NCBI RefSeq assembly: GCF_013410405.1
Contig: NZ_JACCFK010000001.1
Location: 1,364,001-1,428,000, forward strand
DNA: 64,000 nt
Direction of reading: 5' to 3'
Source of the DNA: Amycolatopsis endophytica
GTDB lineage: Bacteria; Actinomycetota; Actinomycetes; Mycobacteriales; Pseudonocardiaceae
This document shows positions 41,706 to 49,791 of this stretch, piece by piece. Under the pieces are notes generated by a model. It was given only the letters and a program-made list of their open reading frames with translations. It did no database searches and was not told where the DNA came from. The translations under genes and the position numbers were made by a program. Each line of letters opens with the position of its first letter. Within the stretch, counting starts at the first letter, position 1.

Positions 41706-42155
41706 TCAACGACCGGTGCCCTCCCTGATCCGGAAGACCGGGAAACCGGGCGCGATCTCCCGCAGCACGTCGTCGGACGAGTCGTGGTCGACACCCTCGA
41801 AGAAGCGGCCCACCTCCCACTTCCACTTCCGCAGGTAGGTCCGCAGCACCACCGGCTTCTCGGCGTCGGGCAGTTCGACCGGTTCGAAGGGCACCGTCCG
41901 GCGCCCGAGCCGCAGCTGTCCCTCGCCCGCGGCACGCAGGTTGCGCACCCACTGCGTCTGCCCGCGCGGGGCGACGAGGTAGCGCTGCCCGTCGATCGTC
42001 AGCAGGTTGACCGGCGTCGACCGGATTTCGCCGGACTTGCGGCCCCGGACGAGCAGAACGCGACTGCCGGCCATGCTCACTCCCAGCCTGGTCAGGAACT
42101 GCACGGCCGAGTTGAAGAATCCGTCACCCTTGCCCGGCTCGATGTAGCGGTTCAT
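41706..42155 (-). CDS. deazaflavin (F420)-dependent nitroreductase family protein
   Basis: This 149-residue protein is of the Ddn / F420H2-dependent quinone reductase family, with a split-barrel fold: VSMAGSRVLLVRGRKSGEIRSTPVNLLTIDGQ (key part GRKSGEIRSTPVN), YLVAPRGQTQWVRNLRA and LGRRTVPFEPVELP. These enzymes reduce quinones, nitro groups or enones with F420H2. ATG 42155 has GGAGGAGG upstream. It is divergent from a TetR gene. A palindrome 20 bp upstream of its start is the likely operator. Confidence 0.88.
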   Translation of the reverse strand: MNRYIEPGKGDGFFNSAVQFLTRLGVSMAGSRVLLVRGRKSGEIRSTPVNLLTIDGQRYLVAPRGQTQWVRNLRAAGEGQLRLGRRTVPFEPVELPDAEKPVVLRTYLRKWKWEVGRFFEGVDHDSSDDVLREIAPGFPVFRIREGTGR

Positions 42156-42174
42156 CCGTGCCTCCTCCAGTGTG

Positions 42175-42241
42175 CGAGAGCGGTGCTCTCGGTCAAGAGC
42201 AGTGAACACCTGCCGTCATCCACTGTCAAGAGCAGTGCTCT
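42175..42241. promoter_or_regulatory. two TetR operators with AGAGC arms
   Basis: CGAGAGC-GGT-GCTCTCG (42175-42191) lies next to the reductase start, and AGAGCA-G-TGCTCT (42229-42241) next to the tetR side. Both share AGAGCrGTGCTCT. The element TCAAGAGCAGTG also occurs twice (42193 and 42226). The 127-bp divergent gap thus holds one site per promoter. Binding by the adjacent TetR is inferred. Confidence 0.65.
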
Positions 42242-42282
42242 CTAATTTGTGCGGCGATCTCTGCGCTGGCACACTGGCGGAC

Positions 42283-42963
42283 ATGCCAGCCAGCAAGACC
42301 GCACGTGAACGCGCCCGCGCCGAACTGACCAGGGAAATCAAGGACGAGGCGCGCCGCCAGCTCGGCGAGGTCGGGCCGCACGGCCTGTCCCTGCGGGCGG
42401 TCGCGCGTGAACTGGGCATGGTGTCCTCCGCGCTCTACCGCTACTTCCCCAGCCGCGACCACCTGCTCACCGAACTGATCATCGACGCCTACAACGCCGT
42501 CGGCGACGCGGCCGAACGCGCCGACGACCCGTCCGCGCCACCTCGCGACCGCTGGCGCCGCGTCTGGGCCGCGACGCGAGACTGGGCCAAGCAGCACCCG
42601 CACGAGTACTCGCTCATCTACGGCTCCCCCGTGCCCGGTTACCAGGCGCCCCAGGACACCATCCCGCCCGCGGGCCGGGTCGCGCTCGTGCTGGCGCGCA
42701 TCGCGGAAGCCGCCGACCTCACGCCCGCGACACCGGCCCGCCCACTGCCCGCCGAACTGGCCGGACAGGCGCGCGCGGTCCGGACGGCGCTCGACACGAA
42801 ACTGCCCGAGGAGGACATCGTCCGTTTCATGAGCGCGTGGACCCACCTGTTCGGGACGATCAGCTTCGAGCTGTTCGGCCAGTACGCCAACACGGCCGAT
42901 CCCGCGGACACCTATTTCGCCTACGTGGCAGAGCAACTGGCGGACTTCGTCGGCCTGCGGTGA
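42283..42963 (+). CDS. TetR/AcrR family transcriptional regulator
   Basis: This 226-residue regulator has an N-terminal HTH (EARRQLGEVGPHGLSLRAVARELGMVSSALYRYFPS, key helix GMVSSALYRYF) and a C-terminal domain with WAATRDWAKQHPHEYSLIYGSPVPGYQAP, as in the TetR subgroup with WHG-like domains. ATG 42283 is chosen. It likely represses itself and the divergent F420-type reductase via the AGAGC palindromes. A nearby -10-like TCTAAT (42241-42246) overlaps the second operator. Confidence 0.9.
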   Translation: MPASKTARERARAELTREIKDEARRQLGEVGPHGLSLRAVARELGMVSSALYRYFPSRDHLLTELIIDAYNAVGDAAERADDPSAPPRDRWRRVWAATRDWAKQHPHEYSLIYGSPVPGYQAPQDTIPPAGRVALVLARIAEAADLTPATPARPLPAELAGQARAVRTALDTKLPEEDIVRFMSAWTHLFGTISFELFGQYANTADPADTYFAYVAEQLADFVGLR

Positions 42964-42993
42964 ACGTTTTACGCGTTGTGGCAGACTCGTCAC

Positions 42994-43836
42994 ATGGCGG
43001 CAGATGACGAGGTGCTGCGAGCCGTCGAGGGAAGTCTCGACCGGCCATCCGCGGCGCGCGTGTACGACTACTTCATCGGCGGAGACCACAACTACGCGAT
43101 CGACCGCGCCTTCGGCGACAAGGTCCGCGCCCGTCTCCCGTTGATCCCGGACTCGGCGGTCGCGTGCCGCCAGTTCCTCGGGCGCGCGGTGCGCTACTGC
43201 TCGAAGGCGGGAATCCAGCAGTACGTGGACATCGGGTCCGGTCTGCCCACCGCGGGCAACGTGCACGAGGTCGCCGACGAGGCGCGTCCGGAGGAGGACA
43301 CCAGCGTCGTCTACATCGACAACGAGCCGATCGCGCTGGCCCATTCGCAGCTGCTGCTCGCCGACACCGCCGATCCCGAGCGGCACCGGGCGATCGCGGG
43401 CGATCTGCTGGAGCCGGTCGACCTGTGGAACCGGGTCGAGGAGACCGGCGTCATCGACTTCGACCGACCGGTCGCGCTGGTCGTCAACGCGGTGCTGCAC
43501 TTCATCAAGGACGAGCAGCGGCCGCACGCCGCGCTCGACTTCTACCGCGACCAGCTCGCGCCCGGCTCGTACCTGGTCATGTGCCAGCTGACCGACGAGA
43601 ACCCGGCTGACGACGAGGAACGGCGCGCGCTGGACGATCTCAAGGAGTACTACGAGAGCACCACGAACCCCGGGCAGTACCGCTCGCGCGAGGAGTTCGT
43701 GAAGTTCTACGGCGACTTCGAACTGGTGGAGCCGGGCCTGGTGTACGCGCCGGAGTGGCACACCGACGAGCACGCCCTGTTCGCCGACGCGCCGTCCAAG
43801 TCGCGCATCCTCGCCGCGGTGGCCCGCAAACGCTAG
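42994..43836 (+). CDS. SAM-dependent methyltransferase, DUF574 (PF04672-like)
   Basis: This 280-residue protein has the hallmark N-terminal RVYDYFIGGDHNY and VDIGSGLPTAGNVHEV, followed by VVYIDNEPIALAHSQLLL and FDRPVALVVNAVLHFI. This family is abundant in actinomycetes, and its substrates are largely unknown. ATG 42994 lies 30 nt after the TetR stop, without a clear Shine-Dalgarno; CAGACT lies 6 nt before, so a leaderless start is possible. Its TAG stop shares CTAG with the convergent hydrolase gene. Confidence 0.92.
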   Translation: MAADDEVLRAVEGSLDRPSAARVYDYFIGGDHNYAIDRAFGDKVRARLPLIPDSAVACRQFLGRAVRYCSKAGIQQYVDIGSGLPTAGNVHEVADEARPEEDTSVVYIDNEPIALAHSQLLLADTADPERHRAIAGDLLEPVDLWNRVEETGVIDFDRPVALVVNAVLHFIKDEQRPHAALDFYRDQLAPGSYLVMCQLTDENPADDEERRALDDLKEYYESTTNPGQYRSREEFVKFYGDFELVEPGLVYAPEWHTDEHALFADAPSKSRILAAVARKR

Positions 43837-44450
43837 GGAACGTGGTCGCTGAACCAGGCGGCGGCGAGCTGGGCGACGGTCTCCAAAGCGCCCGTCTCCT
43901 CGAACAGGTGCGTGGCGTTCGGGACGATCTCGATCCGCCGCGGGCCGCCCAGCTCGGTCGCCGCACGTTCGTTGAGGCGCAGCACCTCTTCGTCCCGTGC
44001 GCCGATGACGAGCAGCGTCGGGCTGGTGACCCGGCCCAGCGCGTCGCCCGCCAGATCGGGGCGTCCGCCGCGGGAAACGACCGCGCGCACGCGCCCGGGT
44101 TCGGCTGCCGCGGCGCGTAATGCGGCGGCCGCGCCGGTGCTCGCGCCGAACAGGCCGATCGGCAGCCCGGCGGCCTCCTGGTGGTTGGTCAGCTCCGCCA
44201 TCGCCGCCCGCAGCCGTTCGGTCAGCAGATCGATGTCGAACCGCCGGTCGCCGCCGTCCTCGTCCGCGTTGAGCAGGTCGAACAGCAGGGTGGCGAACCG
44301 GTTGTCCTGCAGTTCGCGCGCGACCGCGATGTTGCGGGCGCTGTGCCGGGAACTGCCCGAACCGTGGGCGAACACGACGACACCGATCGCGTCGGCCGGA
44401 ACGGTCAGATCGCCCTCCAGGCCGGGGTCGACGGTGAGCGGGACGGTCAT
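43833..44450 (-). CDS. dienelactone hydrolase / alpha-beta hydrolase family protein
   Basis: This 205-residue hydrolase has FAHGSGSSRHSARN (oxyanion His-Gly), the nucleophile motif GLFGASTGAAAAL with Ser, Asp in VIGARDEEVLRLN and His in NATHLFEETG. The same two-gene arrangement with a phosphoribosyltransferase recurs in actinobacteria, sometimes as one fused protein. ATG 44450 overlaps the upstream stop by 4 nt. The substrate is unknown. Confidence 0.88.
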   Translation of the reverse strand: MTVPLTVDPGLEGDLTVPADAIGVVVFAHGSGSSRHSARNIAVARELQDNRFATLLFDLLNADEDGGDRRFDIDLLTERLRAAMAELTNHQEAAGLPIGLFGASTGAAAALRAAAAEPGRVRAVVSRGGRPDLAGDALGRVTSPTLLVIGARDEEVLRLNERAATELGGPRRIEIVPNATHLFEETGALETVAQLAAAWFSDHVP

Positions 44451-45088
44451 GGCGCCTCCAGCAACTCGATGACCTCGTCGTCCTGCGTCTGACGGAAGTC
44501 GGCGTACCACTGCCCGACCGACCGGAAACCGTGTGGCGCCAGCAGGCACAGCACCTCGTCCGCGTCGCCCTTGAGCGCCGCGGACGCGTCCGGGGCGCAC
44601 ACCGGCGCGGCGAAGACGAGGCTGTGTGGCCGGTCCCGGCGCAGCGCCCGCAACGCGGCCCGAGCGGTCACACCGGTGGCCAGCCCGTCGTCGACGACGA
44701 GCACGTCCCGGCCCTCGCGCGATCGCGGCGGCCTCCCGCGCTGGTAGACCGCCACGCGGCGGCGGGCCTCGGCTCGTTCGGCCTCGCAGGCATCCGCCAG
44801 CTGGTCCGGCCGCAGCCCGAGCGCGTGCAGCGAATAGTCGTCGTAGTAGGCGGGCCCGTCCGGGGTGACCGCGCCGATCCCGAACTCCGGCTGGCCGGGC
44901 GCGCCGATCTTGCGGGCGACCGCGACGTCCAGCGGGGCGTCCAGCACCTCGGCCACGGCCCGGCCGACCACGACCCCGCCGCGGGCCAGGCCCAGCACCA
45001 GCGGATCGCGCCACTCGTGGCTCCGCAGCAGCTCACCCAGCTGCGTGCCCGCCTCCCGGCGGTCGCGGTACTCGTGTCGCCGCCTCAT
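44447..45088 (-). CDS. phosphoribosyltransferase domain protein
   Basis: This 213-residue type I PRTase-like protein has GLARGGVVVGRAVAEVL near the N-terminus and the PRPP motif DVLVVDDGLATGVTARAAL. The flexible hood YYDDYSLHALGL lies between. Members of this group are predicted phosphoribosyltransferases or erythromycin-esterase-associated hydrolase partners without a defined base substrate. It is the first gene of a two-gene operon with the dienelactone hydrolase-like gene (ATGA overlap). Confidence 0.85.
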   Translation of the reverse strand: MRRRHEYRDRREAGTQLGELLRSHEWRDPLVLGLARGGVVVGRAVAEVLDAPLDVAVARKIGAPGQPEFGIGAVTPDGPAYYDDYSLHALGLRPDQLADACEAERAEARRRVAVYQRGRPPRSREGRDVLVVDDGLATGVTARAALRALRRDRPHSLVFAAPVCAPDASAALKGDADEVLCLLAPHGFRSVGQWYADFRQTQDDEVIELLEAP

Positions 45089-45226
45089 GCCTCACGGTGT
45101 ACCCGTGGCGATGGTCGTCAATCCGGTGCCACACCTCACCCGGCCCGGCGACGCGCGGTTTGGCCCCGGCGCCTCTGGGTTACCGTGACCGCGAAACCCC
45201 CTCGCCAGGAAGGAACCCCGAAGCCG

Positions 45227-46387
45227 ATGAGGCCGGCCCAGCCCCTGACCCGGCGCCTGCTGCTCGTCCTGGCCGCCGGAGCCCTGCTCGCGGCGGTCGT
45301 CGTCTACGCGAGCAGCGACGAAGCCGGGCAGCAGCAGCCCCCGGCCGCCGCCCCACCCACCACTCCCCAGTCGAAGATCGCCGCGGCCCAGGGGCCCGGC
45401 GCGTGCGCCACCGTGATCGGCGAACTCACGCCCCGGCAACGGCTCGCGCAGCTCGTGGTCGTCGGCGTGGACGCGTCCGATCCGGGGGGCGCGGCCGAGG
45501 TGGTGAGTTCCGAGCAGATCGGCGGCATCTTCCTCGGCGGCAACGCGACCGCCCTGCTGGAGGACAACGCGCTCGCCCAGGTCCAGAACGCGGCCCGGCT
45601 CCCGGTTTCGGTCGCCGTCGACGACGAGGGCGGCCGGGTCCAGCGGATCGACGACCTCGACGGTTCCATCCCCAGCGCGCGCGAGATGGCCCGGACGATG
45701 ACCACCGACGAGGTCCGCGACCTGGCCCGTGAGCGGGGCCGGGCGATGGCCGCCCGTGGCGTGACCGTCGACTACGCCCCGATCCTCGACCTCACCGACG
45801 CCGCCGCGGGCGAGGTGATCGGCGACCGGTCTTTCAGCGCCGACCCCGAGACCGCGCGCCGCTACGCGCAGGCGTTCGCCGCGGGGCTCTCCGAAGCCGG
45901 TGTCGAACCGGTGCTCAAGCACTTCCCCGGCCATGGCCACGCCACCGGCGACTCGCACAAGGGCGAGGTCACCACCCCGCCGTTGGACGAGCTGCGTCAG
46001 AACGACCTGGTCCCCTACCGGGACCTCGCCGGGTTCGGTGACGTCTCGGTGATGGTCGGGCACCTCGACGTGCCCGGTCTGACGGACGGCGAGCCCGCGT
46101 CGCTGTCCCCGGCGGCCTACCAGCTGCTGCGCGGCGAATTCGGGTTCCGTGGGCCGGTCGTGACCGACGACCTGGGCGCGATGAAGGCCGTCACCCAGCG
46201 CTATCCGCTGCCGCAGGCCGTGGTGAAGGCCATCCAGTCCGGCGCGGACCAGGCGCTGTGGTCCGACGGCGGCGACGTCGCGCCGGTGCTCGACGCGATG
46301 GAGAAGGCGACGGCCGACGGGATGCTGACGGCCGACCGGGTGACCGACGCGCTGACCACGGTCCTGCGCGCGAAGAATGCCTGCTGA
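45227..46387 (+). CDS. beta-N-acetylhexosaminidase, GH3 (NagZ-like), membrane-anchored
   Basis: This 386-residue glycoside hydrolase family 3 enzyme has an N-terminal membrane anchor or signal (RRLLLVLAAGALLAAVVVYAS), a Gln/Pro/Ala linker, and the barrel with VAVDDEGGRVQRI, GVTVDYAPILDL, the NagZ catalytic loop KHFPGHGHATGDSHKG (His/Asp general acid) and the nucleophile Asp in VVTDDLGAMKA. NagZ removes GlcNAc from muropeptides in wall recycling. ATG 45227 is chosen, with AGGAAGGA about 11 nt upstream; GTG 45185 is an alternative. A strong terminator follows. Confidence 0.92.
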   Translation: MRPAQPLTRRLLLVLAAGALLAAVVVYASSDEAGQQQPPAAAPPTTPQSKIAAAQGPGACATVIGELTPRQRLAQLVVVGVDASDPGGAAEVVSSEQIGGIFLGGNATALLEDNALAQVQNAARLPVSVAVDDEGGRVQRIDDLDGSIPSAREMARTMTTDEVRDLARERGRAMAARGVTVDYAPILDLTDAAAGEVIGDRSFSADPETARRYAQAFAAGLSEAGVEPVLKHFPGHGHATGDSHKGEVTTPPLDELRQNDLVPYRDLAGFGDVSVMVGHLDVPGLTDGEPASLSPAAYQLLRGEFGFRGPVVTDDLGAMKAVTQRYPLPQAVVKAIQSGADQALWSDGGDVAPVLDAMEKATADGMLTADRVTDALTTVLRAKNAC

Positions 46388-46396
46388 GAAAGGGCG

Positions 46397-46442
46397 GCTG
46401 CGCCGGCCGGCTCCTCGACGCTGAGGTTCCGGCCGGCGCAGC
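46397..46442 (+). terminator. 14-bp hairpin terminator after the hexosaminidase gene
   Basis: GCTGCGCCGGCCGG and its exact complement enclose an 18-nt loop that itself can pair (CCTC/GAGG). It begins 10 nt after the hexosaminidase stop. Confidence 0.8.
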
Positions 46443-46460
46443 GGGATCTGGGGCGTCTCG

Positions 46461-46492
46461 CCGCCGGAAAGTCTACGTAAACTTCGCGGCGG
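46461..46492 (-). terminator. 32-bp imperfect palindrome after the radical SAM gene
   Basis: CCGCCG...CGGCGG flanks AAGTCTACGTAAACTT, giving 13 of 16 pairs around a TACGTA centre. It starts 36 nt after the radical SAM stop on the minus strand. It may be a terminator or an operator. Confidence 0.5.
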
Positions 46493-46528
46493 CTCAAGAG
46501 CCCGTATTCGGATCGAAATAGTCCCTGG

Positions 46529-48184
46529 TCAGGCGGCGTCCTGCATGATCTCGTGCCGCTGGGGCCAGTGCGACCAGAACGCCCCGGTGTAGCCCAGTTC
46601 GATCAGCCGCAGCAGGAACGGGTTGTCGGCGTAGTTGTTGTCGTCCTCGGTGATGCCGGGCAGCGTCGGCAACATGACGCGGTGGTACTCGGAGGCAGGC
46701 ACGAGGTCCCACAGCATCTGCACGCTGTTGACCCAGCGGCCGCTGGGCGAGCCGAGCGTGGCCGGGTCCTCGGGCAGGTCGGGCGAGAGGAAGTACACCG
46801 GCCGGAACCGCCCGGCCGCGTCGAAGGCGAACTGCCGCTCGTACTCGACGATGCCGTCGCAGGCCGCCCGCGGCTTCAGCACGATCGGCTCGGTCGCCGA
46901 ATCGGACTGCAGACCGGGCACCGTCCGGCGCCCCCCGCACTCCTCGGCCATCCGGATGCCCAATGGCGAGTACGGGAACGCGCGGATGCCGAGGCTGTAC
47001 CCGGCCACCGCGACCTGCAGGTCGAGCGTGCGCTTCACGGCGTCGGTCATGGTCACCGCGGTCTCGCCCGGCATGCCCAGCAGGACCTCGACCATCACCG
47101 GCAGCTCGACCTTCGCGATCTTGGCGCACAACTTCTGCACGTCGTCGAAGGTGTAGTACCGGCGGCCGCCCGCGGAGACCTTCCAGCCGTCGAGCACGTC
47201 GTCCCGGACATGGTCCGGCGCCAGGTTGATGCCCGCGCAACCGGCGCGCACCAGCAGGTCGAGCAGCTCGTCGTCGAACGGCGTCGGCTGCGCGTAGATC
47301 CACAGCTTGAGGTCGTGCAGCGGTGTCGAATGGTCGGTGTCGCGGCGCCGGATGATCTCCCGCAGCACGTTCTTGCTGTGTGCGATGACGAGGTTGAACT
47401 CACTGTCGGTCGTGTGCAGGTCGTGGACACCTTGTGCGCACAGTGTTTCCATCTCGTCCACCACGGAATCCACCGCGCGCCGGGTGAAGTGCGTGCCCTT
47501 CGCGTCGGGCTCGACGCAGTGCGCGCACGCGTAGGCGCAGCCGTTCTTCGTCAGGATGTTGCCGAGCCCGCCGCCGCGGTAGTAGCGCAGGTTGTCGACC
47601 TTCCACGGCTGCCCGGACCGGCGGGTGTAGGTCGTGACCCGGTTCATCGGCGAGGTCAGCGGACGGCCGCGGCGGCCCAGCTCCGGCGCGATCTTCTCGA
47701 CCCGCCCCCGGCCGCGGTTGACGAGCAGCCCCGGCACGGAGTCCGGGCGTTCGCCGTCGAGCAGCGCGTTCGCCAGACCGACGATGATCCCCTCACCCGG
47801 GCCTTTCACCCCGAACGGGATGTCGAAATGGTCTACCAGCGCGAACGGCATCGACGAAAACCCGACACCACCCGCGATGATCGGGGCGGTGGAATGCGTT
47901 TTGATCTCGTCGATGATGGCGCGGTGGCTGTCCAGGAAACCGCGTTGCTGCTGCGCGTAGATCGTGTCGGTGTTGCGCACCGTGACCCCGACCAGGAGCG
48001 GCCGGTGATCCGCGAAGTACTCGCGCAGCACGGTCCACCAGTCGTCCCGCCGGAACGTGAGGTCCACGACGTCCACATCGAACCCGTCGGCCTCCAAAGA
48101 GGTCGTCAGGATGTCCAGTGCGTACGGCGTGATCGGCGGGTGGACGAGATTCGGGTTGACCAGTGTGACCAGAGACTTTCCCAT
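46529..48184 (-). CDS. cobalamin-binding radical SAM protein (possible tryptophan C-methyltransferase)
   Basis: This 551-residue class B radical SAM protein has an N-terminal B12-binding Rossmann-like domain (LVTLVNPNLVHPPITPYALD to about 150) and the radical SAM cluster motif CX3CX2C at C216, C220 and C223 (NGCAYACAHCVEP). LLGMPGE follows on a barrel strand, and a C-terminal domain of about 150 residues with NPFLLRLIELGYTGAFW ends it. Class B enzymes methylate unreactive carbons. A tryptophanase-like gene in the same cluster suggests tryptophan as substrate, as for TsrM of thiostrepton synthesis; this is inference. GGGAG precedes ATG 48184. Two regulators lie between it and the lyase. Confidence 0.8.
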   Translation of the reverse strand: MGKSLVTLVNPNLVHPPITPYALDILTTSLEADGFDVDVVDLTFRRDDWWTVLREYFADHRPLLVGVTVRNTDTIYAQQQRGFLDSHRAIIDEIKTHSTAPIIAGGVGFSSMPFALVDHFDIPFGVKGPGEGIIVGLANALLDGERPDSVPGLLVNRGRGRVEKIAPELGRRGRPLTSPMNRVTTYTRRSGQPWKVDNLRYYRGGGLGNILTKNGCAYACAHCVEPDAKGTHFTRRAVDSVVDEMETLCAQGVHDLHTTDSEFNLVIAHSKNVLREIIRRRDTDHSTPLHDLKLWIYAQPTPFDDELLDLLVRAGCAGINLAPDHVRDDVLDGWKVSAGGRRYYTFDDVQKLCAKIAKVELPVMVEVLLGMPGETAVTMTDAVKRTLDLQVAVAGYSLGIRAFPYSPLGIRMAEECGGRRTVPGLQSDSATEPIVLKPRAACDGIVEYERQFAFDAAGRFRPVYFLSPDLPEDPATLGSPSGRWVNSVQMLWDLVPASEYHRVMLPTLPGITEDDNNYADNPFLLRLIELGYTGAFWSHWPQRHEIMQDAA

Positions 48185-48264
48185 GGGACTCCCACTCCTG
48201 CGAGCAACGAGAACGTTCGCTGCAAAAATGACAAAAGCGGGATCCGATATTCAGGGGTTGTCTT

Positions 48265-48549
48265 TCACTGGCGCCAGCGAAGCTGTTTGGCCGTCCGCGC
48301 GGCGGCCCGCAGCTCGTCCGGGGGCAGTTCGAGCACCCGGCTCAGGTGGCGCTGCCAGTACGGGCCGGGCACCCGCTTGCCGCGCTCCCAGCGGGAGACC
48401 TCGCCCCGCCCCAGGCTTTCGTTGCCCGAGGCCAGGACGAGCTCGTCCGCGAGCTGGTACTGGGTGAGCCCGCGCTCGTGCCGCACCGACCGGATCAGCC
48501 TGCCGATCGGCACCGAGTCGCGGGCCACCACCGCAGCCTCGCCGCTCAT
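48265..48549 (-). CDS. XRE family HTH regulator
   Basis: This 94-residue protein is essentially one XRE helix-turn-helix domain (GRLIRSVRHERGLTQYQLADELVLASG, RGEVSRWERGKRVPGPYW), ending in a short basic tail. It has no sensor domain. It lies 80 nt upstream of the radical SAM gene and 60 nt downstream of the AraC gene, all on the minus strand. It may set expression of the radical SAM gene. Confidence 0.85.
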   Translation of the reverse strand: MSGEAAVVARDSVPIGRLIRSVRHERGLTQYQLADELVLASGNESLGRGEVSRWERGKRVPGPYWQRHLSRVLELPPDELRAAARTAKQLRWRQ

Positions 48550-48609
48550 CGGACCGGAACTACGAGCGCCGCCCGGGCACGGTTCGTCCGGTGCCTGCCG
48601 TTGTCCTCG

Positions 48610-49626
48610 TCACGCACGATGAGCCCCTTCGCATTCGAGTAGACGTCCAGACCGTCTGTGCAACGTCGCCTTGGGCGACTCACCGAACCGGTCGCGGTAC
48701 GCCGCGGAGAACCGGCCGTGGTGCATCAACCCGTACTTGCTGGCGATTTCCCCCACTGTCGTGACTTCGACCTGCGCCGCCGACAGCTCGTCGTGCACCC
48801 GCTGCAGCCGCACACCGCGCACGTACTCGCTGGGCGAGCTGTCCAGCTGTTCCCGGAACGCTTTCTGCAGCGCCCGCACGCTCACGCCGGACTGGTGGGC
48901 CAGGCTGGCGGGTGTGTGCGGTGCTTCCGGATTGCTGTGGATCAGGTCGAGCGCCGTGCGCAGCGACCGCGAGGGCGCGGGACGGTCCCTGCCCTCGATG
49001 ATCGCCGTGTAGTTGTGCGGCTGCGCCAGCAGCAACCCGGTGATCAGATTGCCCTCGAACTGCTCCACGGCGGCCGGGTGGGAGAGCATCGTGTCCGGCT
49101 GGTCCAGCTCGGAGACGCCGTAGGCCAGCGTCCGGTACCAGCTGCGGCCGTAGCCGTGCGTGATGTCCATCCCGAGCCGGAACCGCACCGGCTCCGACAC
49201 CGCGCCGTCGTTGAGCTCGGCCAGGCGCGCCTCCAGCGCCGACCGTTCGATCCTGATCACGAGCTGGGCGCAGTCGTCGGTCAACCGCATGCGCAACGGA
49301 TCTTCCGCGCTGACCACACCGGCCTTGTCCGGTCCGGTGCCGGTCCGCTGGTGGCCGCACTGGATCATCCCCCGGCCGATGACCGGAGCCAGTACGACGT
49401 AGAAGGAGCCGAGCTCGCCAGGCTCGACCCGGACGTCGGTGCCGTAGGCGATCACCGAGATCGCCACGTTTTCCAGACGACGGCAGTTCATCCGCGTGTC
49501 CAGACGCGGATTGCGGCCGACCGTGTTCATCGAATGCGGGCAGAAGACGCGGCCCACCCGCTCGCGGGTGTCGTCGACGTCCCGCGAGTGGAAGAGCCGG
49601 TACTTGTCGAGCGGTAGAACGGTCAT
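48610..49626 (-). CDS. AraC family regulator (AraC-like ligand-binding domain)
   Basis: This 338-residue regulator has an N-terminal AraC-binding-like domain (residues 1-200: LDTRMNCRRLENVAISVIAYGTDV, PLRMRLTDDCAQLVIRI, FRLGMDITHGYGRSWYRTLAYG) and a C-terminal double HTH (TPASLAHQSGVSVRALQKAF; TVGEIASKYGLMHHGRFSAAYRDRFGESP). ATG 49626 is chosen over an upstream in-frame TTG. It is clearly paralogous to the regulator at 56567-57541. It likely senses the substrate or product of the adjacent lyase. Confidence 0.9.
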   Translation of the reverse strand: MTVLPLDKYRLFHSRDVDDTRERVGRVFCPHSMNTVGRNPRLDTRMNCRRLENVAISVIAYGTDVRVEPGELGSFYVVLAPVIGRGMIQCGHQRTGTGPDKAGVVSAEDPLRMRLTDDCAQLVIRIERSALEARLAELNDGAVSEPVRFRLGMDITHGYGRSWYRTLAYGVSELDQPDTMLSHPAAVEQFEGNLITGLLLAQPHNYTAIIEGRDRPAPSRSLRTALDLIHSNPEAPHTPASLAHQSGVSVRALQKAFREQLDSSPSEYVRGVRLQRVHDELSAAQVEVTTVGEIASKYGLMHHGRFSAAYRDRFGESPKATLHRRSGRLLECEGAHRA

Positions 49627-49791
49627 GTCCCGGGCAGTCGAAAAGATCAACGTACGGTGGCGCCGACTCCCATACACCTCCAATGCACCACTGTCCGTTG
49701 TTTGTCGTTCAACCGCTACCGGCGAATGGGCGAATTTGCCAAGTGCAATTTGCAGCGAGCGCGTCAGCCCATCCCTCAGCGGCGGTTTTCC

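Noticed and set aside
46388..46528. RiPP precursor peptide near the radical SAM gene
   Set aside because: The gap holds two hairpins. Small frames have no start signal and no leader-core pattern.
48185..48264. Cobalamin riboswitch upstream of the radical SAM gene
   Set aside because: Only 80 nt separate it from the XRE gene, too short for a typical B12 riboswitch, and no B12-box could be recognised.
49627..49683. TTG start extending the AraC regulator by 19 residues
   Set aside because: The family's N-terminus begins close to MTVLPLDKYRLF, and the extension shows no similarity to the paralogue at 57541.
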